From Blastomyces gilchristii SLH14081 (Eukaryota; Ascomycota; Eurotiomycetes; Onygenales; Ajellomycetaceae): DNA of 64,000 nucleotides. The stretch covers positions 382,976 through 446,975 of the forward strand of contig NW_003101680.1 of NCBI RefSeq assembly GCF_000003855.2. Reading direction: 5' to 3'. A program made the translations under genes and the position numbers. Under the pieces are notes generated by a model that saw nothing but the letters and a program-made list of their open reading frames with translations, searched no databases and was not told the origin of the DNA. Of this stretch, positions 11,977 through 24,413 are shown piece after piece. Each line of letters begins with the position of its first letter. Position 1 is the first letter of the stretch.

Positions 11977-14900
11977 ATTTAAATTACTTAATCTGATTAT
12001 AAGTTTGAATCAGTTGAGCTCTATTAATGAACTGATATAATCTCATACATCTGCACTGAAACTGACCTGACTTCATTCTCTGAAAGAAACTTCACATTAT
12101 TCTCTAGAGTGTGTACATCTCTATCTCAGCAGAAATCTGAGATTTCTGAACCTGCTGCACATTTTGACATGAACTCTTCAACTGTTCTGTTACTATCACA
12201 GTCTCTACACATCTACATCTATTATGAAGATAGAGAGATTAAGATCAGAGATTCTCTGAGATATAAGAGAAACACATTGTCTGAATTTCACAGCTTTATC
12301 TGTACTCTTGAACAGAAATTCCACCTTAACCTGAGTCAGTATAATACTTATAAGATATGAGTAATATACACTGTCAACCTTCTTGAAGACATCTCTGTGA
12401 CTACTTAGATTATTAAGAAGAGAGAGCTTGAGTGTACTGATACTACAATAACTTGAAAAGAATTCAAGAACTTTCTACTGAACTAAATTGAAGATTACTA
12501 TAACTGTGACTTCACAGTGATACAGTGATTCAACTTATTATATTAATAAGATAATGAGAATTCTTCTGATTTCAATACAAGATTTGAAGAATATTGAGAG
12601 AAATTAACTGATAATTTGAATCAATTAAAGACATAGCTTTATCTCACAAAGCTGACTCACAAGGTGTGAATAATGATATCACAGTATCAGAGTTTATTAA
12701 TTAATTATACTGAGCTTGTCAACCTGACTTTCTGAATCTATTTGAATAATCAATTCTCTGAGAAAAAGATTAATAAGATCTCTTCTAAGTAATCAATGAT
12801 GAGATTTAAATAGTGCTGTGATAACTTTAGTGTAGAGAAAGTAAAGAAGAATTTCAAGTATTCTAATTCTTCACTCACTATAAAGAAATGTTAAAAAAGA
12901 TTTAATAAAGATCTTTGTTTTAACTGCAGAGCTGATAATCACTATACTAGTAATTATAAGAAGCTGAAGAAGAGAAGAAACTGAGAAGATATCTTCTTAA
13001 AGTTAACTTCTCTTCTGACAAATGTATCTGTAAAAGATAAAGAAGAGAAAGAAATAAAGAATTGATAATTCTTATATCTTCAAGTTCATGTTATAATCAT
13101 AATATATACTCTGAATAAGAAGATATCAGTGAGATGTCTACTTGACTCTGAAATAGATATTAACTTCATATTCTACTTCTTTTCTTTGACAATGAATTGA
13201 AAGAAAATAGATCTGTCAGATCATGTAAAATTTACTGATGAAATGAAATATCACTGTTTTAACATAATTCAAGTGAAGTGTGTGATCACAGACTTAGAAG
13301 AAATCTTTAAGAAGAGCAGTCTGCTTCTTCACATTATTAATATTGTAGATGAGAATGTCATTCTAAGTCTTTTATAATTAAGAGAAAACAATTCTCTTAT
13401 TAACTGAGTTACTCAGATGTGACAGTACTGTCTCACTGATAAAGAGACAGTGATAGAGAAATCTGAAGAGTTTCATCAGAAGAATCTTGAGAAAAAGATA
13501 GAGTTGATATACTGTGTAGCAGATGACTGAGACTTGAGAATAGATGAAGAAGTTATCACTCTTACTGTAAGATTAGCAGCAGTATCTGTTATTAAAGATG
13601 AATAAATATAATATCTCTTTACAGATTATAAGGATGTCTTTTCAGAAAGAGAAGCAGTGAAGTTTTCTGACATTAAGATATAATATAAGATTTGTCTTAA
13701 AGACAGTGTAACAGCACTGTATAAGCTTCTTTAAAACTTATCTGTAAAGAAATTGAATGTTCTGTGCAAATATCTTGAGAAAGTATAATTAAAGAACTGA
13801 ATATATCTGTCAAAGAGTTTAGCAGAGATGTCTATACTCTTTATACTCAAGAAGAACAGTAGACTATATCTATGCATAGACTACAGAGATCTCAATAAGA
13901 TGACAGTTAAGAATCACTATTCATTACTATTAATTAATGAGATGATTGACTGATTATCTGAAGCAAAGATATTCTCAAAGATTGATATACAGAATATCTA
14001 TCATAGAATCAGAGTTAATAAAGACAATGTTTGAAAAATAGCTTTTCATATCAAGTATAACAATTTTGAATATCTTGTTTTATCTTTTGATCTTTGTAAT
14101 ACTTCAGTTATCTTTCAGATCTATATAAATGAGACACTGTGAGGCCTTGTCAATGTCTTCTGTATAATATACTTAAACAACATTCTAATCTTCTCAAAAA
14201 CAGAGAAAGAACACAATACTCATATTTGAGAAGTATTGAGTTACTTGAGACAGTATTAACTCTATACAAACACTGAAAAATGCTTATTCTACATGCAGAA
14301 GATTGATTTCTTAAATTATATTATTGAGATGAATAGCATTTCAATGAACAGAAGCTGAGTCTCTGTTATTGAGAATTGATCAGTGCTGTGAATATATCAT
14401 AAAATGCAGATGTTTCTAGAATTTGTAAATTTCTATAGATAATTTATCTATACATATTCATGAATTACTGTCTCTCTTACAGATCTGTTAAAGAGAAGTG
14501 TGAAAGACAGGAAAATGAAATTATTTACTCTCACTCAAGATATCATACAGATATTTGTAGAATTAAAACAAGCTTTTACAGATGTTATAATACTGAATCA
14601 CTTTAACTCTGACTTATTCAGTTAGTGTGAGACTGATATATCTGAGAATGAGATCTGTGAAATCTTTTCACAGTTAACACTAAAGATCTTTCAATATTGA
14701 AAGAATCAGAGAATAATCACTTCTGAAGATACAGACAATGAAATGTCTGTAAGAGAAGACTTTTTCACAGAGTCTATAAGATGCTGTAAATGAAGATCAG
14801 TGACCTTCTTCTTCAAGAAGTTATCACTTATACAGAGAAGATATGATACTTATAATTAAGAGATATTAGTAATTGTTGAATTCTTTAAGATCTGATAATA

Positions 14901-16869
14901 TTATCTTCAGAGTAGTAAGTACTCAGTGCAAGTTCTCACTGATTATACAAATCTGTGTTACTTCTTGATAATAAAGAGCTTGACAGAATGTCAAGCCAGG
15001 TGAGCAGAGCTGCTTTTAAAGTATGATTTCTATATCTGATACTGTTCAGATTGACTTAAACTCACTGATATACTGTCTAGACAGTCTGATTATAATATTA
15101 TTAATGTAAAGAAGAATTCTACAAAAGAATCTCTGTTATCACTGCAGAAGAAGCTGGCTGCAGAGAGTTAGAGTTCTCTGAAGCTTGAGAACAGTGCTGA
15201 TAAGACAGCTGCATGACTCAGTATAGAAGATGAAAGAAAACTCAGATCTCTGCAGAGAATTAACACTGAAGATCATGAGCTTCTTATATCATATCTTACT
15301 ATCATTGAATTGATAAAGAATGAAACAGTCTACAATCTTTTAATCTGACTACTTTTGAAATTCATTAATAAGTTACAGAAGAGTGATATCTTTACTGCAG
15401 CTTGAATTTAGAAGTTGAAGAAGAAAGAATCTGATTTAAACTTGAAAGAGACAGATCTGAAGTGAGACAGTGTCACTAAGAAATCAAGTCACTGATAACT
15501 AGAAGAATGTGAACTTCTACTGCTGAATGATTCAGTCTTCATCTCTTATAGTAGAGTGATATATCAGAAGTTATTGAGAATTTATTATAATAATTCTCAT
15601 ATGAGATACTTTGAGTTAGAGAAGACTGAGAAGCTTCTAAAATATAAATATATTTAAGACAAGCTTCAGACAGATGTCAAAGAGTATGTTGAGACTTATA
15701 ATATCTATCAAAGAATAAAGATTCTACAGTATAAGTAATACAGTAAGTTAGCATCACTGCCTGTTTTAAAGAGCTTATAATAGAATCTATCAATGAATTT
15801 CATAGTTGATCTGCTGAAGTTGATAAGAGTCAAAGAATATGACTTAATTTTGATCATTGTTGACTATTTTATAAAGATGATAAAATATATCTCTATTTAT
15901 AAAAAGATTAAAGTCTCTGAATTGACTGACCTGTTTTTAGATATTATCATTTATAATCACAGTGCTCTGAAATTATTGATAACAGATTGAGAATCTCTCT
16001 TCATCAGTAAATACTGATTGACTTTTTACTATTATCTTATGATAAGATATCTTCTCAGTACTGTATTTCATCTGCAGACAGATGATCAGACTGAACACTA
16101 GAATCAGATATTAAAATAGCATCTTCAAGTGTTCTATTTATATTATTAGAATGATTGACTCAAACATCTTCTGATTACTGAATTTATATATAATAATGCA
16201 AAGAATATAATCTTAAAAGTATCTTCTTTCTATACTTATTATGAATATAATTCTTCATTACTCAGTGACATCGCAGATGATATTTCAAAGAGAGAAATAG
16301 ATAGTTAGAATATTGAACAGATACAGAGAACAGAGTATCTCTCAGTATTAGAAGTAAAAGTAAGATTAAAACTTTTGAATAAAATTTATAAGAAGACAGT
16401 GAAAAGTATTCACTGCACTCAGAAGTAGTAGATAAAATACTATAATTAAAAACATCTTTTAATGAAGTTCTTGATAGAGAATCAAGTGCTACTTTCAGTA
16501 AAGAATATCAAGACAATGAGACTGTGTAAGAAGCTCAGTGAGTGATGACTAGAATCTTTTCTAATAATAAGAGTGATGAGTAAGTAAGTATATAAGTTGA
16601 AATTACTCACAGAATTGAAATCAATTCATTCTATTTTTTACATTTTCTATTTAAAGCTCTATAAGTAATGCTCTGAGATGAAGCTGTCTCAGCTGAATAA
16701 TATTGAGATTGAGAGTGATACTGAATATCTTATGAAGAAAATATTAAATAAGTGAATATATTACAGTAAGCTTCAATATCTTGTTAAATGAAAAGATTAT
16801 TCATTATCAGAGAATTCATGAGAACTACTTAAGTATTTGAAAAATGCTGAGAAAGAGATTACAAGCTAT

Positions 16870-18716
16870 AAGATAACTAGTAGAGACTATTCTATTACAC
16901 ATCAGAGATATTAAACAAGAAATATTATTTAAGACTTCTCATTTTTTTTTAAAGGATTTTTTTAGAGATAATCTTACAGTGATGAGCTGATGTCTTGTGA
17001 ACTCTGTAGCACTCTTCTTCTATTTTCTTTTAAAGGGTTTTTTAGAAGTTTAATGAGACTATACAAGTGTAAAATTCCTGAAGCAGTTAGAGAAAAGAGA
17101 TATTTGAAATTAATAAAAAAGATTGATATTATCAATCTGCAGACTGCTGCTATTCTAATAAGACTGCAGTCTGTTGAAAAAGTAAAAAGAGAGAACTTCA
17201 AGACCTACTTATTAATAATTATATTCTCATTAAACTCATTCTTCACTGTTAAAGTCTTCAGTACTGATATCTTTATCTGCTGAGAAGTTAATACTGCAGT
17301 ACTGCAGAGAAGCATACTGTAGAAGAGTATAAGAGATACTGAAAGTATTAACTTATCAACTTATAAAGTATCTCAGTTATTCACTTCAATTAAAGTGAGA
17401 TTCTCTTCAATCAGTGATTAATCTCTGTGACACTTTCAACAGTAGTATCAGTTAATCTCTTCTTAAGATCAGTCATTTTGAGATGTTTTTTCATCTCAGA
17501 GATTCATGCTTTCATCTTCTTTTACAGATAAGCAAGAGAAATCTTCTCAGTCTTGATAAAATCTGTTAATACTTGAAGCTCTGAGATTCTTGCTCTGTAC
17601 TACTTGAGTATCTGAACTTCTTGTCAGAACTGATATGACATCTTCTTGTAGAGTAAATAATACTTACAGAGAGATAGAAGTTGTTATTACAGATGTAATG
17701 AAAATAACAGAAGTGAGAGAAGAAATAAGTGTATAAGATTCTTTCTTTCTTCAGCTGCTTAGTATAGTGCAGACATGTGACAGTACTGATCAGAGACTGC
17801 ACTGAAGCCTTCTCACAGAAAGAAGATAAAGAAACTGCAGAATTCTGCAGATTCAACTCAGCAGTATTCTGAGCATAGCTCAGGCATATCATGAGAGAGA
17901 AACTATAAATTGAGCTTCTCAGAGCTGCTATCTCTAAAATCAAGCTCTTTCTGAGATTCTCTCTGAATGATCACACAGAGTCATATATCACTGTGTTGAC
18001 TGAGAGAGAGAACAGTGTTGCAATGATGATGAGAGAGGCAGAAAAAGAACTGAATATAGACAAACTGACTGACAGAAGAAATGACATCTCACTGTAAGAT
18101 ACAGCTACTACTGCTGCAGCTGCAAGAGATACAGGAGAAGAAGATATAATAATAAAAGTGATACTTCTGCAGCTCATTGACACTGCTGGCTCTGTCTTTA
18201 ATCTGGCTTTCTTGACAGTCATAGAGGCTGCAGCTGCATCATGAAGATGTTTGATCACTAGAAAACATCAGTATAAGCCTCTTATTATCTCTCAAGAATA
18301 ATACTCTCATACACTCACTATTGCAGATGAGAGAAGAGGAGAAAAATGTTTCATAAGAGAGAGAATCTTTTTGAAAAATCCTGTCACTACTATTAGCTTT
18401 GTCTCTAAAATACACCACTTTTGCAGGGAATTTCATATATAGAACAGAATATAATGAGAGATCTGTAAGTCACTTATTAACTATATTTTTCACATTTTAA
18501 ATTGATATATAAGAAACTCACTTATCATGTGTTTGATTTGAATAGAGATGAGAAAGAAAGACCTACACAGTTAGCAGAAAAACTCATCTATTTCTTTGTA
18601 TCACATGCAGTATATGCACTGTTAAATTAGTTAACAATTATTACTATACAATAAAGATAATTTCTAATCTGATAATCTTGAGAGTATTGAGACTATGCTC
18701 TTAAAAAGAAGGGCAT
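16870..18716. other. Unassigned 3' module of inner Gypsy
   Basis: This ~1.85-kb segment lies between the chromodomain remnant and the 3' LTR. It contains several longer-than-average open stretches: 16990-17283 plus, and 17566-17943, 17971-18258 and 18239-18436 minus. The 17971-18258 region has an Ala-run signature on the minus strand. No known domain was recognised on either strand. Two T-rich motifs, AAAGGATTTTTTTAG near 16,953 and AAAGGGTTTTTTAG near 17,032, recur here. It may be a captured or element-specific gene, or a remnant of another insertion. Confidence 0.5.
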
Positions 18717-19259
18717 TGTTATACTCTCAGTTATGCTAAGACTCTGTTGCAGTTTCACATGACTTATCACTTTCATGTGAATGATTTCATTCATTTTACA
18801 GGCTGTTTGAACTGGTTTTCAATCACTCTATGACATTATTCAAATATATCATAGAAAGATCTGATTGATGAATATGAGAACTCTACTTCTATACAAGATT
18901 AGCAGATTACTCTTTCTTAACAGTGAGGTATCACTAAGGTATCACTCTGGCTATTCTTGCTTATAAAATGAGAGAAGAGTATTTACTTATTATTTATATA
19001 GAATAGCTAGATGCTGACTTCTCATTAAAGAAGTCAGTGATTCATTTTTCTTCTACTGAAATATATACAAGAGTTACTGTGTTTCTTATATAATCTTCTT
19101 AGTATACTAAGTATTATATCTGTGATATTCTTGTAATAACTCTGTAGTCTATGAGCTTGCTATTTAAGCAAGATAGTCAAGTTCACTTATACAGCTTCTC
19201 AACAACTACCTCTACATGACACTGCTAACTAGTCACTACTTCAGTTCCGTCATGTTACA
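18717..19259 (+). repeat. 3' LTR of inner Gypsy
   Basis: It starts TGTTATACTC and ends CATGTTACA, and is a direct repeat of 11434-11976 with equal length. It is immediately followed by the GTTTG target duplication. Confidence 0.95.
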
Positions 19260-21142
19260 GTTTGTAGCATTATTATCTTATCAGAAGACATCTAGATATT
19301 CATGATATTATTAAGAGAGTTTCATACAAGAATCTGTTATTATAACACAGAATAACTGTTCTAGAGCCTTTTTAATATTAGTCAGACTGATAAAATAGAT
19401 TGATACATGATTTTACTATTAGTGATTCTTTCAGTGACTTCTTTTTCTGAGCATTTCATAGATGTTGACAGAGATCTGTGTCAGGTTTATAGTCTTATAA
19501 ATATCATTCTCATGAACTCTATCTTCATTAGAGAATATTAAACTTCTGTTTTAAGCATCTAATAAGATATCTTATTCAGATAGTCAGATAAGTTCTAATA
19601 TAAGATTATAATCAAGATTATCAACTTCATATACATAGGTGTCTTCATGCTGATATTCTCTGATATCTATGTTTAGTTTTATTATGTAACAGATGCAAAC
19701 ATCTTTTAAATCATTAAATTCTACAAGAAGTCAGAGTTTTAATAAGAGAATATACTAAAGATTATAATATCTTACAACTGAAGATTTAATTATTGCATAG
19801 TGATATAGATCACTATCTATCATGACTTTCATATTATACATATTATTAATCACAGTAGATACAAGAATTGCATTTATTATTATTTTCTCTTTAAATCATT
19901 GTTATCTGACCTCTTCAAGCTTCTGTTTGTAAATTTGAACAGAAGCTAATCTTTTCCCTGTTTCATTAAGATATTCTCATAGTTATCTTCTGAATCTTTT
20001 TTCAATGCAATGTGATTGACACAGACAGACACTGATTCATTCTTTGAGCAAGAAGACATCAATCTTTCTCTTAAGTGAGGAGACACATAAGTCAATTAGC
20101 AGTTGAAAGCAATGTGTCTCAATCAGTTACAGTTAATATATACTTCACATTGACATTGATCAGTGACTTTCTCAGAAGTGATTTCAGAAACTCAGAAGCC
20201 TGTTTAAACAGTGAAAACTCTTGCTTATACATAGACATTTGAATCTATTCAGTTCATGACATCTGTATCATTACTGTTACTTTTCAGCACAGGTATATGA
20301 GTGACTGAGTTATTTCTTAACACAGATGTATAAGTGTAACATCTTCTGTCACTGTTCTGTATACTCTTGAGCTTGATAAGACAGTCATTCAATGTCTGAA
20401 GCTGTGTGTAGAAACTTTTATAAGTCTGGTCTTTATCTACACTTACAAGAGTCTGTAAGAGTTCAAAAGTTAATATCTTCTTGAGCATACTAATCTTCAT
20501 TTAATTCTTTCAAGATTGATCACCTGCTTCTAGAATCTTGATGTCAAAGTCAGAAATAAATGTTATAAGAGAAGTGTTTCTCTGTTAGATACTCTATAAT
20601 CAATCTAATACTTTCTGTTGTATGACAGTGTCTTGAAACAGAATATCAAGATATTTGATAATATTATCATGTGTTTGCAACACTGATTCACATACTTTCA
20701 TTTATGAATAGAACTTCTGTTTTATATAATTCTTCAATTATTCATTGATATATTAATCTTGATTGATTAATGAACTGATGATATCTTCATCTACACTCAG
20801 TTTCATGAGCATTTCCATTCTTCATGATGAGTAGAGAGTGAGATTAAAAGTATTAAAATATGCAGAGGTATCTAAGCATTCTTTCAGCACTTTTATAGAT
20901 GCTGAAGTTACATGAATTAATTATTGAATTTCTTCATATTGAAGCTGTTAAGTGACATGCATGTCAGCTATCTATTGTTATTATAGTTTCAACATTGCTC
21001 AGAGTCACTGTGATATTATATCTATACTCACACTCAAGAGTTCTCTTATATTATCATTAGATATGATTATATCATTTGTTAGATATGTGATATCTGTGAA
21101 ATCTGAAGAAGTGTAATTATATGAATATCTTATACATCTGAG

Positions 21143-21648
21143 TAGACTGATCACTGAGATTATAAATTTCATATTTAATCTCATTTAATCTGATTCTATA
21201 CATTTCTTGATATGAATTCTGCTGAGACTAGTTATTAAAAAAACATACAAAGTAACTATATATCAGATCTTAAAATAAAACCATGACTTGAAAAAAATAA
21301 GAAAGTGATCTCATTTGATTTCATTTAGTCTCATTCTTGACATAAAGTTACTATTTTTAGACATTTTAAGGCTTTTTTTAGACTATTTTTAATTTTTTAA
21401 AAAGTAACACTTTTTGATAACACTTAAATGAGATTTAAAGTCATTTAAAGCAATAAAAATAATTTAAATTGAGAAGTAGAAATCATAATCTCATTTGAAA
21501 AATGTAATAAGAGTAGACAGTAAGTCTCACTGAGATTATATGAAACTACTATCTAATGTTAAAACCATGTAATAAGATCAGTTAAATTGATAATAAGACT
21601 ATTAAAAAATCTGGTTCTGATCTCAGACACAGTCACATGATCAGTCTA
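21143..21648 (+). mobile_element. hAT-like MITE, copy 2 (506 bp)
   Basis: It has the same length and order as copy 1 at 4590-5095, with termini TAGACTGATCA and (reverse) TAGACTGATCA. Flanks are CATCTGAG (21135-21142) and TATCTGAG (21649-21656), an 8-bp duplication with one C/T mismatch. It is inserted in the outer Gypsy between its gag remnant and its right LTR. It is more AT-shifted than copy 1. Confidence 0.85.
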
Positions 21649-21883
21649 TATCTGAGTATCAGAACTCTCAGATCTTTTACTGACATTCTCTTATAAAATC
21701 TTATTGTGAGATCAGAGTGACTGATGAGTAAGCTTCTATCTGAGAACTCAGTGTTCACTTAACTGTTTCTCTTTCTTATATGTTGTTACATGTTCAGATA
21801 TCTCTCAATGAATAATCATTTCTAATGAGAAGATAATGTATGAATAATCATTTCTAATAAGAAGATGATGAATGTTTTTCTAG

Positions 21884-22220
21884 TATAAGAGGTCTACACT
21901 GAATAGATCAGTATAATATATAGGTCTTATATAACAAAGAGAAAAATGTTAGAGAAGAAAAAGAAAGAGAAAGTGTGAGAATCAGTGATCAAAGTGAATA
22001 TTTATATGTGTATGTGATGATGTACATGGTGGGGCTTCGGGGCGGAAGAATCTATACACGTTCATGGCAGCTGAGGATCAGCAATTGAGAATGGAGCAGA
22101 GAATCTATACGCATTCGTGGCGGCCGAGGATCAGAGTGTACGCGATCGAGAATGGAGCGGTTGGAATCTGTGGAGTGTAACGGAATAGTCTATATGATTG
22201 ATCGGGCGCAGCCCGCCACA
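21884..22220 (-). repeat. LTR of outer Gypsy (5' LTR in element orientation)
   Basis: This direct repeat of 8134-8470 ends GCCCGCCACA. The right part, from about 22,028, keeps many CpG (for example GGGGCTTCGGGGCGG) that are mutated in the partner LTR. It marks the edge of the AT-rich block. Confidence 0.92.
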
Positions 22221-23501
22221 GAACTTACTAAATCTCTGAGTACTGTGATATTTGTATAATTCATGATTTTGCTAGGTCTTACAGGCAGAAAAGTCAGGAA
22301 TGCTTAATTTTACATTTGTATTTGGTTTTGACAGACTATCTTGGTGGATTGGGTGTTTTTGTATGTGTTATCTCGAGGGGTGTTGGCCGTTACAGCCGTT
22401 GCGGTTAGCAATCCCACTAGATCACATGACCCACCACTATATCATGTTCTTGTAGATAGATCTATCAATACAACCTTCAACTATGCTACAATAACTACCA
22501 TATGTAATATAAATGTAGCTAGCTCCTCCCACACGAATACAACAGATTAACCATCCCACAGTATGTTGGGGGTCCCGGGCTGATCGGCCCTTTCTACCAG
22601 CGCTGGTGGTGATTGAGCTCTTTTGCCCCAGTAGCCTACAGTGTAAGGACTGTTTCATAACGTAACGTAACAGGCATCACAATACCATAGTTTCCGCAAA
22701 CCTCAGTCTCAACTCAACAGCCTCAACATCGCCAACCTCATCTTCAATCTTTGGGGCTTCATTCAAACTTCCTTTTCCACTTTCATCAATATCATCTTCT
22801 ATCTCTTATTATCTTATCTCTTCTACTTACTCAGCCCTTTTTCCACTTCTAAATCCACTTTCCCTTGCCAGTCCAGTACTCCTCTCTCTGCTCTCTGCTC
22901 TCTATTTCTCTTGTGCCCCGCACATAATCCCCCCACCACCCTTACACAGCTCTTTAAGTTCGGGTTTTCAGCCATTCCACCATAGCCCGGGAGCTTAGAG
23001 CTAGCTACTTTCCTTGACCCCGCTGCGCTGCCCTCTCCTCTGCTGCCCACTACTGTCTGGTCTGTCCCTTATCTATTGCCCTCTCTTGGCGGACTGCGGA
23101 CTCGGGCTATCATTCTACGTAACGGCCTTTGGTGTTACGGCCTATTTGTTGCCTTGCCACCTCATTCCTTGTCCAAATAACTCCCTTCCTCCAGGCCTCC
23201 AGACCTCGCAGTCCTTTCTATTACTCACCTTTTTTCCTTGTGATATTTCATCGTGCTTTTGTCACCTCATGCCCAGTGGTGACATACACCACTTAAGTCA
23301 TGTAATTGGTCTCCGGCATCTTTGCCTCGAGCACACTTCTTAAGCTTTCTGAATTGGCTTCGCTGTTTATTTGTCCTCTTCCGCTTACCTCCCCTCAATC
23401 AAGGGAGTTGATCCAACCGTCGGGCGCTTTGTTTTCTCTCTACGCCTTCCTTACCGTGGATTGAGCCCTTTCCTGTTTTAATTGATCGTCTCCCTTCTGC
23501 C
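22221..23501. other. Intergenic and leader of the Ser-rich gene
   Basis: Composition returns to normal here. From about 22,690 the plus strand is pyrimidine-rich with many CTTCC/CTCT runs, typical of a long fungal promoter and 5' leader for the gene at 23502. The overlapping small frames have no recognisable domain. No tRNA or other RNA gene was recognised. Confidence 0.55.
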
Positions 23502-24413
23502 ATGTCCCAAAACCCTTCGAATTCTACCTCTTCCGGCCCTTCCGCTCGGCCTCGGGGTCGTCGTGCCTCCGTTGCCTCTGCTGCATCCTTCTCAGAGCTT
23601 TTTGCAAGACCCGGCAACGCAGGCCTTCCACAACCACCGCCAACCGCTGCCGTAAATATTCCCGGCTCAATCATGTCATCTGCAAGTGCTCAGGCACAGC
23701 AACGCCGCCGCATGTCGATTACCACGCTAGGCCTCTCGGGGTCTCCAACTCAACAATCATCTCCCTTTGGAAGTGCCCCTGCGGGTATGCGTCGTGGGAG
23801 TATCTCGAGCTCCGTGATATCCGGTTCGCCTACACGGGAAGACTCTGTGCTAGAAGAGAACGGAAATGACACCCCGATAACCTCGCCTACATCCCCATTT
23901 CCCCATCGTGTCTCGTTTGGAGCTCAGGCATTCCGCGATCGCGTTGGGAGTGCAAGTGCAAATGGTAGACACCCATCCGGAATTTCTGCGGTGGCAGAAC
24001 AGCGAGCTCCGTCCACCGCCAGCAGCACATCCTCCACGGGCAGTGCTGGTATTTCGGTTGCTGCAAGTACGCATAAAACAATTCCCCAGAACAATAGATC
24101 TAACCCCTCTTCTTGGCGCCCTATAGGCGAAGGCTTTAATTGGCCAGAAGCCCTCCGGACACGCGCGGAGCGCGCTCCTTCGTTTGGAAGCTTCCCTCCG
24201 ACGTCTCCCACTGCTGGTTCCCATGGATCGCCACCTTCGTCTACTCCACATTCCAAGCATCACCAGCGAGCAGCTTCCATTGCAGCAATGGAACAACCCA
24301 TTCAAGATATTCGTGATACCCACAAGCGGCAACAGAAACAACAACAGCGAAAGCCAAAGCCAAAACCCGATTACTTCCAGGAGAAGATACTTAGGGGTGA
24401 CTTTATGGACTAA
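23502..24413 (+). CDS. Ser-rich conserved fungal protein with C-terminal FQEKILRGDFMD motif
   Basis: A single uninterrupted frame of 303 residues starts at an ATG in the context GCCATGTCC. The protein is mostly disordered: very rich in Ser, Pro, Ala and Thr, with no membrane segment or signal peptide. It carries several basophilic phosphorylation-type sites (GRRASVAS near residue 20, RRRMSIT near 68, RRGSIS near 98), the pattern favoured by PKA-like kinases. A GEGFNWPEALRTRAERAPSF segment lies near residue 208, and a Gln/Lys-rich stretch precedes the terminal DYFQEKILRGDFMD. These two blocks are the likely conserved functional parts. I do not recognise a defined function. It is the first intact gene beside the AT-rich block, about 1.3 kb from it, and its base use is normal, so it seems to have escaped mutation. 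Confidence 0.85.
   Translation: MSQNPSNSTSSGPSARPRGRRASVASAASFSELFARPGNAGLPQPPPTAAVNIPGSIMSSASAQAQQRRRMSITTLGLSGSPTQQSSPFGSAPAGMRRGSISSSVISGSPTREDSVLEENGNDTPITSPTSPFPHRVSFGAQAFRDRVGSASANGRHPSGISAVAEQRAPSTASSTSSTGSAGISVAASTHKTIPQNNRSNPSSWRPIGEGFNWPEALRTRAERAPSFGSFPPTSPTAGSHGSPPSSTPHSKHHQRAASIAAMEQPIQDIRDTHKRQQKQQQRKPKPKPDYFQEKILRGDFMD

Larger units (their letters stand above)
11434..19259 (+). mobile_element. Full-length chromodomain-type Ty3/Gypsy element (inner, nested)
   Basis: LTRs of exactly 543 bp (11434-11976 and 18717-19259) with TG...CA ends are flanked by a perfect GTTTG duplication at 11429-11433 and 19260-19264. Plus-strand remnants appear in canonical order. Gag-like sequence starts near 12,109. 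A CCHC knuckle (CFNC-4-H-4-Y) lies at about 12,916-12,957. A protease-like VRCLLDS segment lies near 13,127. Reverse transcriptase runs 13,850-14,185 (LCIDYRDLNKM, KIDIQNIYHRIR, and YLNN where YLDD is expected). The integrase runs about 15,590-16,150 (MNFIVDLL, LLITD, TDDQTEH). A chromodomain lies at about 16,690-16,800 (KLQYLVK-KDYS). About 1.85 kb of unexplained sequence follows before the 3' LTR. Stops are frequent, so it is inactive. Confidence 0.94.
8134..22220 (-). mobile_element. Ty3/Gypsy LTR retrotransposon (outer element), split by nested insertions
   Basis: LTRs of equal length (337 bp) at 8134-8470 and 21884-22220 are flanked by a perfect 5-bp duplication, GAACT, at 8129-8133 and 22221-22225. 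Coding remnants are on the minus strand. A CCHC-type zinc knuckle lies near 20,099-20,142, with its first Cys codon TGT apparently turned into TAT. A reverse transcriptase block lies near 10,980-11,270 (FCVNYxELNRL, then IKLDIITVFYKI, then LTAFxTxYSLFE). The integrase C-terminus is at 8672-8869. The chromodomain Gypsy at 11434-19259 and the MITE at 21143-21648 are inserted in it; without them it is about 5.7 kb. All frames carry stops, so it is inactive. Confidence 0.92.

Noticed and set aside
17032..17050. GGGTTTTTTAG as a possible -1 frameshift slippery site
   Set aside because: It lies in a heavily mutated element beyond the chromodomain, so no frame pair supports programmed slippage.
22341..22550. 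Small frame just outside the AT-rich block
   Set aside because: No domain, overlapped by an antisense frame, and located in leader-like sequence.
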